Shown: positions 1 to 5,506, counted from the stretch's first letter. The stretch is 7,355 nucleotides of DNA from an uncultured Clostridia bacterium (GCA_947303145.1 CAMYXB010000050.1:1-7355); one strand, 5' to 3'. Numbers and translations are program-made. The notes: generated by a model from the letters alone, not told the origin.

Positions 1-39
1 AAAAGACTTTATTCTTTTTTTTGAAAATGTGCAATATAT

Positions 40-174
40 ATGGCGGGAGACTTGCACACTAGTGCAAGAGCAAAACTTCAGTTTCGCTATCGGACCCGAA
101 GGGTGCAGTTGCCGAGCTTTTTTTGAATAAAAAAAAGCGAACGCCAACAAACGTCAGTTTGTTATTCCCGCCAT
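40..174 (+). ncRNA. Multi-stem element, copy 1 (candidate structured RNA)
   Basis: Outer stem ATGGCGGGA (40-48) with TCCCGCCAT (166-174). Inner stems in order: CTTGCAC/GTGCAAG with loop ACTA; GCAAAAC/GTTTCGC with loop TTCA and one A-C mismatch (G-U if the minus strand is the RNA); TCGG/CCGA enclosing ACCC-GAA-GGGT; GC-T7/A7-GC; and AACAAAC/GTTTGTT with loop GTCA. The terminator-like hairpin 192-224 follows. I do not match it to a named RNA family. No convincing promoter stands directly in front of it, so its expression is uncertain. Confidence 0.5.
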
Positions 175-191
175 TAGCTCCATAAAAAGAG

Positions 192-224
192 AGAATAAAG
201 CCAAAAGACTTTATTCTTTTTTTT
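192..224 (+). terminator. Intrinsic terminator-like hairpin between copies 1 and 2
   Basis: Nine-bp stem AGAATAAAG (192-200) / CTTTATTCT (209-217), 8-nt loop, then a run of eight T's (217-224). The stem is AT-rich, so termination may be weak. Confidence 0.6.
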
Positions 225-241
225 GAAAATGTGCAATATAT

Positions 242-376
242 ATGGCGGGAGACTTGCACACTAGTGCAAGAGCAAAACTTCAGTTTCGCTATCGGACCCG
301 AAGGGTGCAGTTGCCGAGCTTTTTTTGAATAAAAAAAAGCGAACGCCAACAAACGTCAGTTTGTTATTCCCGCCAT
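242..376 (+). ncRNA. Multi-stem element, copy 2 (identical to copy 1)
   Basis: Same sequence and stems as copy 1, shifted by 202. Its 3' flank differs: the hairpin that follows (390-415) has a different sequence from the one after copy 1 but the same architecture, a stem with a 4-nt loop running into T8. Confidence 0.5.
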
Positions 377-389
377 TAGCTCCAAAAAG

Positions 390-415
390 AATGCAACGAC
401 AGTTGTATTTTTTTT
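390..415 (+). terminator. Intrinsic terminator-like hairpin between copies 2 and 3
   Basis: Stem AATGCAAC (390-397) / GTTGTATT (402-409), loop GACA, T8 (408-415). Seven Watson-Crick pairs plus one G-U, which is a wobble only if the + strand is transcribed; on minus it would be an A-C mismatch. Confidence 0.6.
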
Positions 416-421
416 ATGCGA

Positions 422-546
422 TTGGCGGATTTTGCGTCAAGCAAAATGGTGCTGACAAGCACCGAATCGGACCAGTCCAGTTGCCGAGCTTTTTTTTGGA
501 AAAAAAGCGAACGCAAAAAAAACGCAAGTTTTTTTATTCCCGCCAT
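422..546 (+). ncRNA. Multi-stem element, copy 3 (diverged sequence, same fold)
   Basis: The arms differ from copies 1 and 2 while pairing is retained: ATTTTGC/GCAAAAT with loop GTCAA; GGTGCT/AGCACC with loop GACA; TCGG/CCGA enclosing GGA-CCAG-TCC; GC-T7/A7-GC; and AAAAAAAC/GTTTTTTT with loop GCAA. The closing arm TCCCGCCAT and the single-strand blocks GCCGAGC and GCGAACGC are kept. Paired substitutions in several stems argue that structure is what is maintained. Confidence 0.5.
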
Positions 547-567
547 TAGCTCCAGTAAAGGAAAGGA

Positions 568-599
568 AATAAAGTCCAAAAGACTTTATTCTTTTTTTT
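568..599 (+). terminator. Intrinsic terminator-like hairpin between copies 3 and 4
   Basis: Nine-bp perfect stem AATAAAGTC (568-576) / GACTTTATT (582-590), 5-nt loop CAAAA, one C, then eight T's (592-599). Its right arm is shared with the hairpins at 192-224 and at the window edge, but here the stem extends further toward the loop. Confidence 0.6.
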
Positions 600-616
600 G
601 AAACGATATAGTATAT

Positions 617-806
617 ATGGCGGGAGACTTGCACGAGAGTGCAAGTGCAAAACTCCAGTTTTGCTATCGGACCCGCAGTGGTCCAGATGCCGAGCAATGA
701 AGAAAATATTATAGAACACTTTTCCCTTCTCAATAGAAAATTTATCCACCCCTACATTTTCAATCATTGCGAACGCCAACAAACGACAGTTTGTTATTCC
801 CGCCAT
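617..806 (+). ncRNA. Multi-stem element, copy 4 (enlarged fourth stem)
   Basis: Outer stem ATGGCGGGA (617-625) with TCCCGCCAT (798-806). First hairpin CTTGCAC/GTGCAAG has loop GAGA; the second is a perfect GCAAAAC/GTTTTGC; the third is GGACC/GGTCC. Between GCCGAGC and GCGAACGCC, where other copies have a T/A stem of about 20 nt, this copy has about 72 nt of unrelated sequence that still starts and ends with complementary arms GCAATGA and TCATTGC. The last hairpin is AACAAAC/GTTTGTT with loop GACA. A minus-strand terminator follows at 820-850. Confidence 0.5.
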
Positions 807-819
807 TAGCTCCAGTAAT

Positions 820-850
820 AAAAAAACTCCACTTCATATCGAGTAGAGTT
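820..850 (-). terminator. Minus-strand intrinsic terminator
   Basis: Read on minus: stem AACTCTACT (850-842) / AGTGGAGTT (833-825), nine pairs with one U-G, 8-nt loop, then a T-run from the complement of 826-820. The wobble is valid only on minus, which fixes the orientation. It would stop transcripts coming leftward from the repeat region and possibly from the BspA-like gene. Confidence 0.6.
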
Positions 851-865
851 ATTGTGTTTTCTAAT

Positions 866-960
866 ATGTCATTCTGAGCGAGATTGAAAGCCGAGTCGAA
901 GAATCTAAGAAATAGACCCGTTCGACTACGCAGACAAGTCTGCTCCGCTCAGGGTGACAT
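866..960. repeat. Palindromic intergenic repeat (TTCTGAGCG/CGCTCAGGGTGACAT type)
   Basis: The ends ATGTCATTCTGAGCG (866-880) and CGCTCAGGGTGACAT (946-960) are inverted copies with two differences that stay pairable as G-T. Inside, AGTCGAA pairs with TTCGACT, and GCAGA pairs with TCTGC. From memory this resembles a dispersed palindromic repeat common in gut Bacillota and other phyla; I cannot search to confirm. No coding evidence. Confidence 0.7.
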
Positions 961-1195
961 AATAAATTTTGTATCCGCTATGCACTTCGTGGCGTTCGAT
1001 TCGCTCGATAGCAGGGTGACGTCGTCGGCACGTGCTATTGTCTCGTCATGGCTACTGGTCGTAGCCATGGCACTCGACCTAGCACTACCTCCTCTTCCCA
1101 TTACTCCCATTCGTTCGCAATGGGAGCCCTCACTGACGCTAGAGGGCAGGGTGACATAAATATATTTATTTTCACTCGATGGTAGGATGACAAAT
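961..1195. repeat. Mosaic of hairpins punctuated by GGGTGAC motifs
   Basis: The tail motif of the preceding repeat recurs around 1013 (AGGGTGACG), 1148 (AGGGTGACAT) and, degraded, around 1184. Between them are strong hairpins: CATGGCTAC/GTAGCCATG (1047-1069, nine pairs), CTCCCATT/AATGGGAG (1104-1126, eight pairs) and GCCCTC/GAGGGC (1126-1147). The pattern suggests accretion of several palindromic repeats. The open frame across it is not a plausible protein. Confidence 0.6.
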
Positions 1196-1200
1196 GTTTT

Positions 1201-1243
1201 GTCATTGCGAGGAGGGAGCGAAGCGAGTGACGTGGCAATCTCT
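1201..1243. repeat. Dispersed GTCATTGCGAGG...GTGGCAATCTC palindromic repeat
   Basis: Starts GTCATTGCGAGGAG, passes through GAGCGAAGCGAGTGACG and ends GTGGCAATCTC; ATTGC and GCAAT are its inverted arms. Sequences of this form are familiar to me as dispersed non-coding repeats in many bacteria, and their translations (for example LPRHSLRSLLAMTK) are a common source of false gene calls. Confidence 0.7.
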
Positions 1244-1401
1244 CATTCATGTCATTATACTGCCGAGCAAAACGAGTGCAATGAATATAAATACACAGAG
1301 TGTTCCTATAGCAAACTCTTAAGTCCGATATATTCCATTTACTAGATTGCATTTGGGGCAATCATCCCATGAAGTCTTATAAAAATCACTTGATAATGCT
1401 G
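1244..1401. other. Gene-free stretch downstream of the LRR gene
   Basis: Holds another weak inverted repeat (ATTCAT near 1244 with ATGAAT near 1280, enclosing GCCGAGCAAAACGAG) and a hairpin GATTGC/GCAATC around 1346-1364. The latter lacks a T-run in either direction, so no clear terminator directly follows the LRR gene. No gene is seen. Confidence 0.5.
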
Positions 1402-3342
1402 TTATGGGGCGGCTTGTATATAATCGGCATATTCGCTCCAGCCCTCGGCATTCTTGTAAGTATTCACAGCACTGCTCGGAACGTAAATGACAAATACATC
1501 ACTTCCAGCAGCCGCTGTAGCCAAAGCATACTCTCCCAAAGTCGGCGGGGTTGTAGAAAGAAATGTTAACTCAAATGTCGAATTAGAGAAACATTCATCT
1601 CCTATACTAGTAATATTGGCTGGTATTGTAAGGCTAAATAGTTCTTCTCCATACATATATCCACCAAAAGCTCCATCTCCAATCGAGGTGACAAGATTGC
1701 TGTTCGTAGGTATTGTAGAATTAAGGAATCCTCTAATTATGGTTTTACTGGCTTTATGAATGAGGCAATTGCCTGATGAGGCATACACAGGATTGTTGGA
1801 ATCTACCGACACTGTGTCGCAATATGCATAATAAAGACTGCCTATATATGTCACGCCTGCTCCAATGGTCAATGAAAAACCATAACACTCATTGAAAGCA
1901 TTGTCCTCAATCGTAGTGACACTATCGGGAATAACAATGCTCCATGGCTCATCCACGCCATATAATCCAAGTGATTCAAAAGCCCACGAGTCTATAGTCA
2001 CGACACCACTAGGGATGGTGGAATTGAGAGTTCCGCAAATCAACTTGTTGGTGCTACGTTCTATCAAACAATTGCCTGAGGAATAGTAGGGGGTATTGTT
2101 GTCCGCATTTCTGACCGTTATCGAAGCTAAATGATAGATGCCGCATATCGGAGCGCCATACATCCTTATCAAAGAATTAGGCAAACTGATGGAAGTAACA
2201 TACATAGAATCAAAGATACCATTATCACATATATATTCCACTCCATCAGGAATGTATAACGACTCACCAGAATAAGATTCATAACCACCACCGGCTATTA
2301 TTTTACAACCACTCATTATACTAGAGTTGCTCCCATCAACCAATACATAGTAATCATTATTCCCACTAGCTAGATACTTTGAATAATTGCCCCCTGTTGT
2401 ATATAACTGCTCATTGCATCCTATAAAGGCATAATAGCCTATATTGGTGAGGCTGGAAGGGATATTGATAGACTGCAGTGAGGAGCATTCAAAGAAAGCA
2501 TATCCGCCAATTGTAGTCAAAGTGGAGGGAAGGATAACCTCTGTGACAACATCCTGTCCTTCAAAGGCATGATCTCCTATGGTGGTGATCCCGCTAGGCA
2601 CAGTAAGAGTGGTGGCTGACTGTCCGTAAGACGTAAGCCCCGTGATGGTGCTACCACTAATTATGAATGGTTGTGGAGGCTCTTCCAGTTCCGTGGTGCT
2701 CTGAATATTCCACACAAGGCCATTGCTAGCAGTAGATGTATAGTTGGCATTCAGGTAAAGATTGTCCACTTCGACTAGTATGTAGAAGTATTTGGTGTCA
2801 CCTGCCTCGATGTAGACATCTGTAGGTGCGGAAGCGGAACTGACTGAAGACTTTTGGCTCGTGAGTTCTGCAGAAGTGGGAGATGACATATTGGACAAAT
2901 AGTTGCTGGAGTCGGAGAGATATGTCACATTGACATTGTTTTTATTTGTTGTGCCGTCTGTCAGGCTGACTTTGATGCAATAGCCACCCGATGAGGCATC
3001 GTTCCTAAAGGAGAATGTAAGGAGAACATAGTTATTGTTGACACCGAGACTAAAGTCAGTTGCATTAAGTGTCCTAGTATAACTAGTGGAGTCTGAGGCG
3101 ACAAAAGTGAGTTCCTGCCCATAGGGAGATTCTGTGTCCGTAAAGTATGTAATGGAGTTATTCCCCGCCACTTGATAGAACGCTTTGGACGTGAAAGACA
3201 CATTGTCCGCCACATAACTGACACTGACAGTGCTGTGTGTGACCTGCGATTGTGCCGAGTGGACAAAAATGGCACCAGACACAACGAAAAGCACTATCGA
3301 GAACACGAGTAGCATGGTCGTAGATAATTTTTTCTTATTCAT
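1402..3342 (-). CDS. Secreted BspA-like leucine-rich-repeat (LRR_5) surface protein
   Basis: 646 residues. A Lys-rich start (MNKKK), a hydrophobic core at about 9-28 and a small-residue site (VHSA-Q) near 30 indicate a Sec signal peptide. Residues 35-215 are a Ser/Thr/Asn-rich beta-type domain I do not recognise. A short EEPPQP linker (220-225) leads to LRR_5-type repeats from about 226 onward, with the usual pattern of Thr/Ile-Pro, val-thr-x-Ile-gly and x-x-AF (for example LTVPSGITTIGDHAF, 246-260) and BspA-style SGNCLI segments at 422-427 and 523-528. The family (BspA, listerial internalin relatives) mediates adhesion or host contact. There is no LPXTG motif and no C-terminal membrane segment, so anchoring is unexplained; the protein ends soon after the last repeat. 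Start chosen because AAAGGAGA (3349-3356) precedes it at 6 nt. Exact ligand unknown. Confidence 0.9.
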   Translation of the reverse strand: MNKKKLSTTMLLVFSIVLFVVSGAIFVHSAQSQVTHSTVSVSYVADNVSFTSKAFYQVAGNNSITYFTDTESPYGQELTFVASDSTSYTRTLNATDFSLGVNNNYVLLTFSFRNDASSGGYCIKVSLTDGTTNKNNVNVTYLSDSSNYLSNMSSPTSAELTSQKSSVSSASAPTDVYIEAGDTKYFYILVEVDNLYLNANYTSTASNGLVWNIQSTTELEEPPQPFIISGSTITGLTSYGQSATTLTVPSGITTIGDHAFEGQDVVTEVILPSTLTTIGGYAFFECSSLQSINIPSSLTNIGYYAFIGCNEQLYTTGGNYSKYLASGNNDYYVLVDGSNSSIMSGCKIIAGGGYESYSGESLYIPDGVEYICDNGIFDSMYVTSISLPNSLIRMYGAPICGIYHLASITVRNADNNTPYYSSGNCLIERSTNKLICGTLNSTIPSGVVTIDSWAFESLGLYGVDEPWSIVIPDSVTTIEDNAFNECYGFSLTIGAGVTYIGSLYYAYCDTVSVDSNNPVYASSGNCLIHKASKTIIRGFLNSTIPTNSNLVTSIGDGAFGGYMYGEELFSLTIPANITSIGDECFSNSTFELTFLSTTPPTLGEYALATAAAGSDVFVIYVPSSAVNTYKNAEGWSEYADYIQAAP

Positions 3343-3409
3343 GAAATTTCTCCTTTATTTTACATAATATTTTGCGCTAAAAGGGCGGAAATATTATTTT
3401 TTTGTTGTA

Positions 3410-3415
3410 ATTATA
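3410..3415 (-). promoter_or_regulatory. -10 element for the LRR gene
   Basis: On minus the sequence TGTATAAT ends at 3410, about 67 nt before the ATG, and contains a perfect TATAAT. No good -35 is present at 17 nt, so a factor or an upstream element may help. The leader carries the Shine-Dalgarno AAAGGAGA at 3349-3356. Confidence 0.5.
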
Positions 3416-3434
3416 CACCTTTTTTTTGCAAATA

Positions 3435-3594
3435 TATGGCTGTGCGTAGCCATAGTTATAAAAAATTTTTTATAGGGCATAATATTGCTGTGGTGAGCGA
3501 AATTTTAGCCCTTCAACTTTAGGGCAATTCCTTATTGCCGTTTCCCCCACATAACCTATGTGAGACATAGCTTTTATGGCTACGCATAGCCATA
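3435..3594. repeat. MITE-like structured repeat bounded by two 20-nt palindromes
   Basis: TATGGCTGTGCGTAGCCATA (3435-3454) and TATGGCTACGCATAGCCATA (3575-3594) differ from inverted identity at one base, and each is itself a hairpin. Between them: an 18-nt perfect palindrome of A6T6 core (3457-3474), GCCCT/AGGGC (3508-3525), GGCAAT/ATTGCC (3523-3539), CACATA/TATGTG (3548-3562) and CTATGT/ACATAG (3556-3570). Neighbouring hairpins overlap, so only one of each pair can form. No coding content; a minus-strand frame giving VEGLKFRSPQQYY is typical of repeat-derived false calls, from memory. Confidence 0.6.
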
Positions 3595-3613
3595 ATTTTC
3601 GAGCATTTTTTTC

Positions 3614-3619
3614 TATAAT
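3614..3619 (+). promoter_or_regulatory. -10 element for the HTH gene, 7 nt from its ATG
   Basis: A perfect TATAAT ends 7 nt before the ATG at 3627, so transcription would begin at or next to the start codon. There is no Shine-Dalgarno. No clear -35 is seen; the expected position falls on the edge of the palindromic repeat. Confidence 0.5.
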
Positions 3620-3626
3620 AGTCTTG

Positions 3627-3869
3627 ATGAGAACTCTAAATGACGCATTGAACAAAAGGATTGACGAACTGCTCAAGGAAAAGCACATGACACGCTATCG
3701 TCTGGCCATGAACAGCGGTCTGCCCCATTCCACTCTCAAAAACATAGCCTCTGACCAAGTAAAAGTGAGCCGACTGTCCACCATCATCATGATAGCCAGC
3801 GGATTCGACATGACTGTGAGCGAATTCCTCAACAGTCCGCTCTTCGATGAGGACAACCTAAATCTGTAG
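3627..3869 (+). CDS. Small XRE/Cro-type helix-turn-helix regulator
   Basis: 80 residues. An N-terminal helix (LNDALNKRIDELLKEK) is followed by a Cro/C1-type HTH: MTRYRLAMNSGLPHSTLKNI holds the two DNA-binding helices (about 21-40), then a supporting helix (STIIMIASGF) and VSEFLNSPLF. It is almost entirely the DNA-binding domain, as is usual for this group of short single-domain regulators. An upstream in-frame ATG at 3576 lies inside the palindromic repeat and adds 17 residues of no HTH character, so I choose 3627, which is also placed correctly for a leaderless start. The Cys-rich gene follows after 52 nt with no terminator, so the two are likely co-transcribed. Target operator unknown; the palindromes upstream are possible sites. 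Confidence 0.85.
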   Translation: MRTLNDALNKRIDELLKEKHMTRYRLAMNSGLPHSTLKNIASDQVKVSRLSTIIMIASGFDMTVSEFLNSPLFDEDNLNL

Positions 3870-3921
3870 TGGTATAAACAGGCGTGACATTGTCAACAAT
3901 ACATAAAGGAGGGATATGACA

Positions 3922-4239
3922 ATGGACCTGAGATGTAGAAAAACGACCTGCAGATACAACAAGGACTTGACTTGCATGGCAAGTAGTGTGGATATAACCA
4001 GCAAACTGGTCTGCCACACATTCGAGGAAGATAAGGACAAAGAGGAAAAGGATTTTTCTAGCCTCATATTTTCCAGCACGCCCCCGAAGGTATGCGACTA
4101 CAGACACCTAGACGACATGAACCTCATATGCAACGCAAAGTGTCTATTCAATAGAGGCGGGCACTGCATATCTAACGGAATAACTATCAACTGTGCCTAC
4201 ACCCCCACCCCCAAGTGCATAACCCACATGAAGCCATGA
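3922..4239 (+). CDS. Cys-rich protein with two DUF1540-like domains
   Basis: 105 residues with ten Cys (5, 10, 18, 31, 58, 70, 74, 82, 91, 99). The first half has CRYNKDLTC-x-A and later CHTFEE, matching the look of DUF1540, a small probable metal-binding domain of Bacillota. The second half repeats it: C70-x3-C74, LFNRGG, then C82 and C99, with the same C-x7-C core spacing as C10-C18. A charged linker (EEDKDKEEKD) separates the copies. No signal peptide or membrane segment. Start at 3922 because AAGGAGG (3906-3912) is 9 nt away; the ATG at 3916 is only 3 nt from it. Probable operon with the HTH gene. Metal binding is inferred from the Cys pattern; the biological role is unknown. Confidence 0.75.
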   Translation: MDLRCRKTTCRYNKDLTCMASSVDITSKLVCHTFEEDKDKEEKDFSSLIFSSTPPKVCDYRHLDDMNLICNAKCLFNRGGHCISNGITINCAYTPTPKCITHMKP

Positions 4240-4461
4240 GAATTTTTTGGCATAAATTCTAAAGACAAAACACACACTGCTTTCTTCCATTTTTTACTTA
4301 AAAACTCCATTTTTAGCAAAAAATATGTGTTTTTTTGCAATTTTTAGCAATTTTTTATGTTCTTTTTGAAAAATTATATAAAAACACATTTCGCAATTTT
4401 AAGATAAAAAACTATTGAATAAAAATTTTGTTTTTCTATCAAAATATTGTAAAATATATCC
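4240..4461. other. AT-rich intergenic region before the Smr gene
   Basis: Contains AGAATTT/AAATTCT (4239-4260) just after the Cys-rich gene's stop, without a T-run, and an inverted repeat ATGTGTTTTT (4325-4334) / AAAAACACAT (4380-4389). A third complementary arm, AAAACACA at 4267-4274, could compete for the middle arm. No gene is seen. Confidence 0.4.
4428..4455 (+). promoter_or_regulatory. Promoter of the Smr gene, -10 ends 6 nt before ATG
   Basis: TAAAAT (4450-4455) is a five-of-six match to the -10 consensus. A weak -35, TTGTTT (4428-4433), stands 16 nt upstream. The placement implies a leaderless message; no Shine-Dalgarno is present. Confidence 0.45.
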
Positions 4462-4803
4462 ATGGACTACAGGATACTAAATCTAAAGGAATTTTCTCCC
4501 ACAACTCAGCAGGCTATGGCGGTGTTCGAAATAAACATCAGCACATATAGGCTGGAGGGGGTGAAAGTGGTGAAAGTGATACATGGCTACGGCTCACATG
4601 GAGTGGGCGGAGGCATTTGCTCTAGCCTTAGGAATAAGTTAAAAACCATGAAAAAGAACAGGGAGATAAAGGACTACTTGCTTGGCATTGAGTGGGACAT
4701 CTCTAACGAGAGGTGTATACGTATTTTAGAAAATTTGAAAGACTGCTATGGTGACGAAGATTTGGGCAAACAAAATCCAGGGATAACGATAGTGATTTTA
4801 TAA
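4462..4803 (+). CDS. Short Smr-domain (Smr/MutS family) protein
   Basis: 113 residues. Residues 33-50, GVKVVKVIHGYGSHGVGG, carry the Smr signature: a beta strand leading to His41-Gly-Tyr-Gly, then a glycine-rich turn and a helix of the type IRxxLRxxL (here ICSSLRNKLKTM). The ending DLGKQNPGITIVIL matches short stand-alone Smr proteins of Clostridia. Smr domains are nucleic-acid-binding nickases or RNases in MutS2 and related proteins. The upstream LDLHG motif of the full domain is not seen; the first strand reads ILNLKEF, so catalytic activity is uncertain. Monocistronic, converging on the next gene across a shared terminator. The ATG is chosen as the first one in frame after a -10 element; it lacks a ribosome binding site. 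Confidence 0.8.
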   Translation: MDYRILNLKEFSPTTQQAMAVFEINISTYRLEGVKVVKVIHGYGSHGVGGGICSSLRNKLKTMKKNREIKDYLLGIEWDISNERCIRILENLKDCYGDEDLGKQNPGITIVIL

Positions 4804-4894
4804 CAAAATTCTTTATTCAAATGGCATAAAGAAGAAAAGATAATAAAAAGGTCAAAAATAATATTTTTATCTGGAAAATATCAAAAAATACACA

Positions 4895-4932
4895 AAAAAA
4901 ACACATTTTTATCTAAAAAAACGTGTTTTTTT
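4895..4932. terminator. Bidirectional terminator between convergent genes
   Basis: Ten-bp stem AAAAAAACAC (4895-4904) / GTGTTTTTTT (4923-4932), with a further T5/A5 pairing inside the loop, so T-runs flank it on both strands. A wider inverted repeat, TCAAAAATAAT (4852-4862) and its complement (4954-4964), is roughly concentric. It serves the Smr gene on + and the 4991-5422 gene on minus. Confidence 0.6.
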
Positions 4933-4990
4933 GTTGTTCTTTATCATTTTTCTATTATTTTTGATAATTCAAGTTGGAGATAAAAATACA

Positions 4991-5422
4991 TTATAGCACT
5001 GCTTCATCTTCAAGTTTGTTGGCACGAGAGATGATGTCAATAATCTCTTGTTGAGAAAAAATCTTGTTCCCCTGCTCCACTCCACCGAAATTGCCAGTGA
5101 TATATCTTACAGCACACAAGCAATGATTGTTGACAACATTCCTATACAATGGGCAATCTTTGCCAAACTCATTCTCAATTCTATCTAATGTATATACTTC
5201 TCCGATGTGACATCCTGTCTCACTCTTTCTACTGCCCACCCTCTCCTGCACAACGAAGAAATTGATTGTGTCGGGGCTTGGACTTTCCACTTCTTTTACA
5301 GATATATATCTAGAGATAACCTCGTCGAGAGTCAAATCGTCTTCAATTCTCTCCCTTTTTTCTTCCCAAAAGAATCCAGCAGGTATAAGTTTCACTAAAT
5401 ATGTTTTCTTCTTCCCTCTCAT
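4991..5422 (-). CDS. Hypothetical protein, 143 aa, unrecognised
   Basis: I do not recognise this protein. It starts MRGKKKTYLVKLIP, is charged (ERIEDDLTLDEVISRYI, about 25-40), has a beta-like segment DTINFFVVQERV (51-62) and four Cys at 71, 90, 101 and 103 around CPLYRNVVNNHCLCAVRYI. A predicted helix (SQQEIIDIISRANKLEDE) ends it. No signal peptide or membrane segment; cytoplasmic location is inferred. The Cys set could bind a metal but the spacing matches no motif I know. Start supported by TAGGAGA (5428-5434) 5 nt upstream and by a strong promoter. It follows the Nudix gene by 84 nt but has its own promoter, so it is probably a separate unit. Confidence 0.75.
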   Translation of the reverse strand: MRGKKKTYLVKLIPAGFFWEEKRERIEDDLTLDEVISRYISVKEVESPSPDTINFFVVQERVGSRKSETGCHIGEVYTLDRIENEFGKDCPLYRNVVNNHCLCAVRYITGNFGGVEQGNKIFSQQEIIDIISRANKLEDEAVL

Positions 5423-5454
5423 TATTATCTCCTACTATATAAGTATTGTTATAG

Positions 5455-5483
5455 ATTATACCTTATATCAACTACAAAGTCAA
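5455..5483 (-). promoter_or_regulatory. Sigma-70-type promoter of the hypothetical gene
   Basis: On minus: TTGACT (5483-5478), 17-nt spacer, perfect TATAAT (5460-5455). This is one of the two best promoters in the window. An 8-bp inverted repeat (5464-5471 and 5494-5501) brackets the -35. Confidence 0.8.
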
Positions 5484-5506
5484 TAATAAACTTTTGATAT
5501 ACCTAT

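Larger units (their letters stand above)
1..384 (+). repeat. Direct repeat: two identical 182-nt copies (1-182 and 203-384)
   Basis: Positions 1-182 and 203-384 are identical base for base at an offset of 202, including the lengths of the T8, T7 and A8 runs; they diverge at 183 versus 385. The copied block covers the right half of a terminator-like hairpin, the short AT-rich linker and a whole multi-stem element. The identity implies a recent duplication or gene conversion, whereas copies 3 and 4 are strongly diverged. Confidence 0.95.
1..806 (+). repeat. Four-copy tandem array of a structured element, each copy preceded by a T-run hairpin
   Basis: No credible gene lies here; short open frames on both strands are by-products of the repeat. 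Four elements (40-174, 242-376, 422-546, 617-806) each open with TGGCGGGA (one G missing in copy 3) and close with TCCCGCCA, which pair as an outer stem. Inside each are five further hairpins. Between elements lie hairpins followed by eight T's (192-224, 390-415, 568-599), and positions 7-22 are the right half of another, cut by the window edge. The strand is inferred from the T-runs, which all lie on +; the multi-stem fold itself can form on either strand. Alternatives are an array of small RNA genes, or a modular palindromic mobile repeat comparable in style to BOX elements. Confidence 0.8.

Noticed and set aside
59..806. Several open frames on both strands, 61-98 aa
   Set aside because: They repeat with the 202-nt unit, lack ribosome binding sites and are explained by the structured repeat.
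1..806. CRISPR array
   Set aside because: The repeats are about 200 nt with internal folds and no short uniform repeats with unique spacers.
1..806. Integron attC cassette array
   Set aside because: The elements are multi-branched, lack the GTTRRRY/RYYYAAC core pair and carry no cassette genes.
884..1361. Frames of 91 aa (+) and 86 aa (-)
   Set aside because: They run through palindromic repeats; peptides such as LPRHSLRSLLAMTK are typical repeat translations.
2961..3284. 107-aa minus frame inside the LRR gene
   Set aside because: Overlaps the 5' part of a strong secreted-protein gene in another frame and has no domain or ribosome binding site.
3576..3626. Upstream ATG extending the HTH protein by 17 residues
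   Set aside because: It lies in the palindromic repeat, before the TATAAT at 3614, has no ribosome binding site and adds no HTH sequence.
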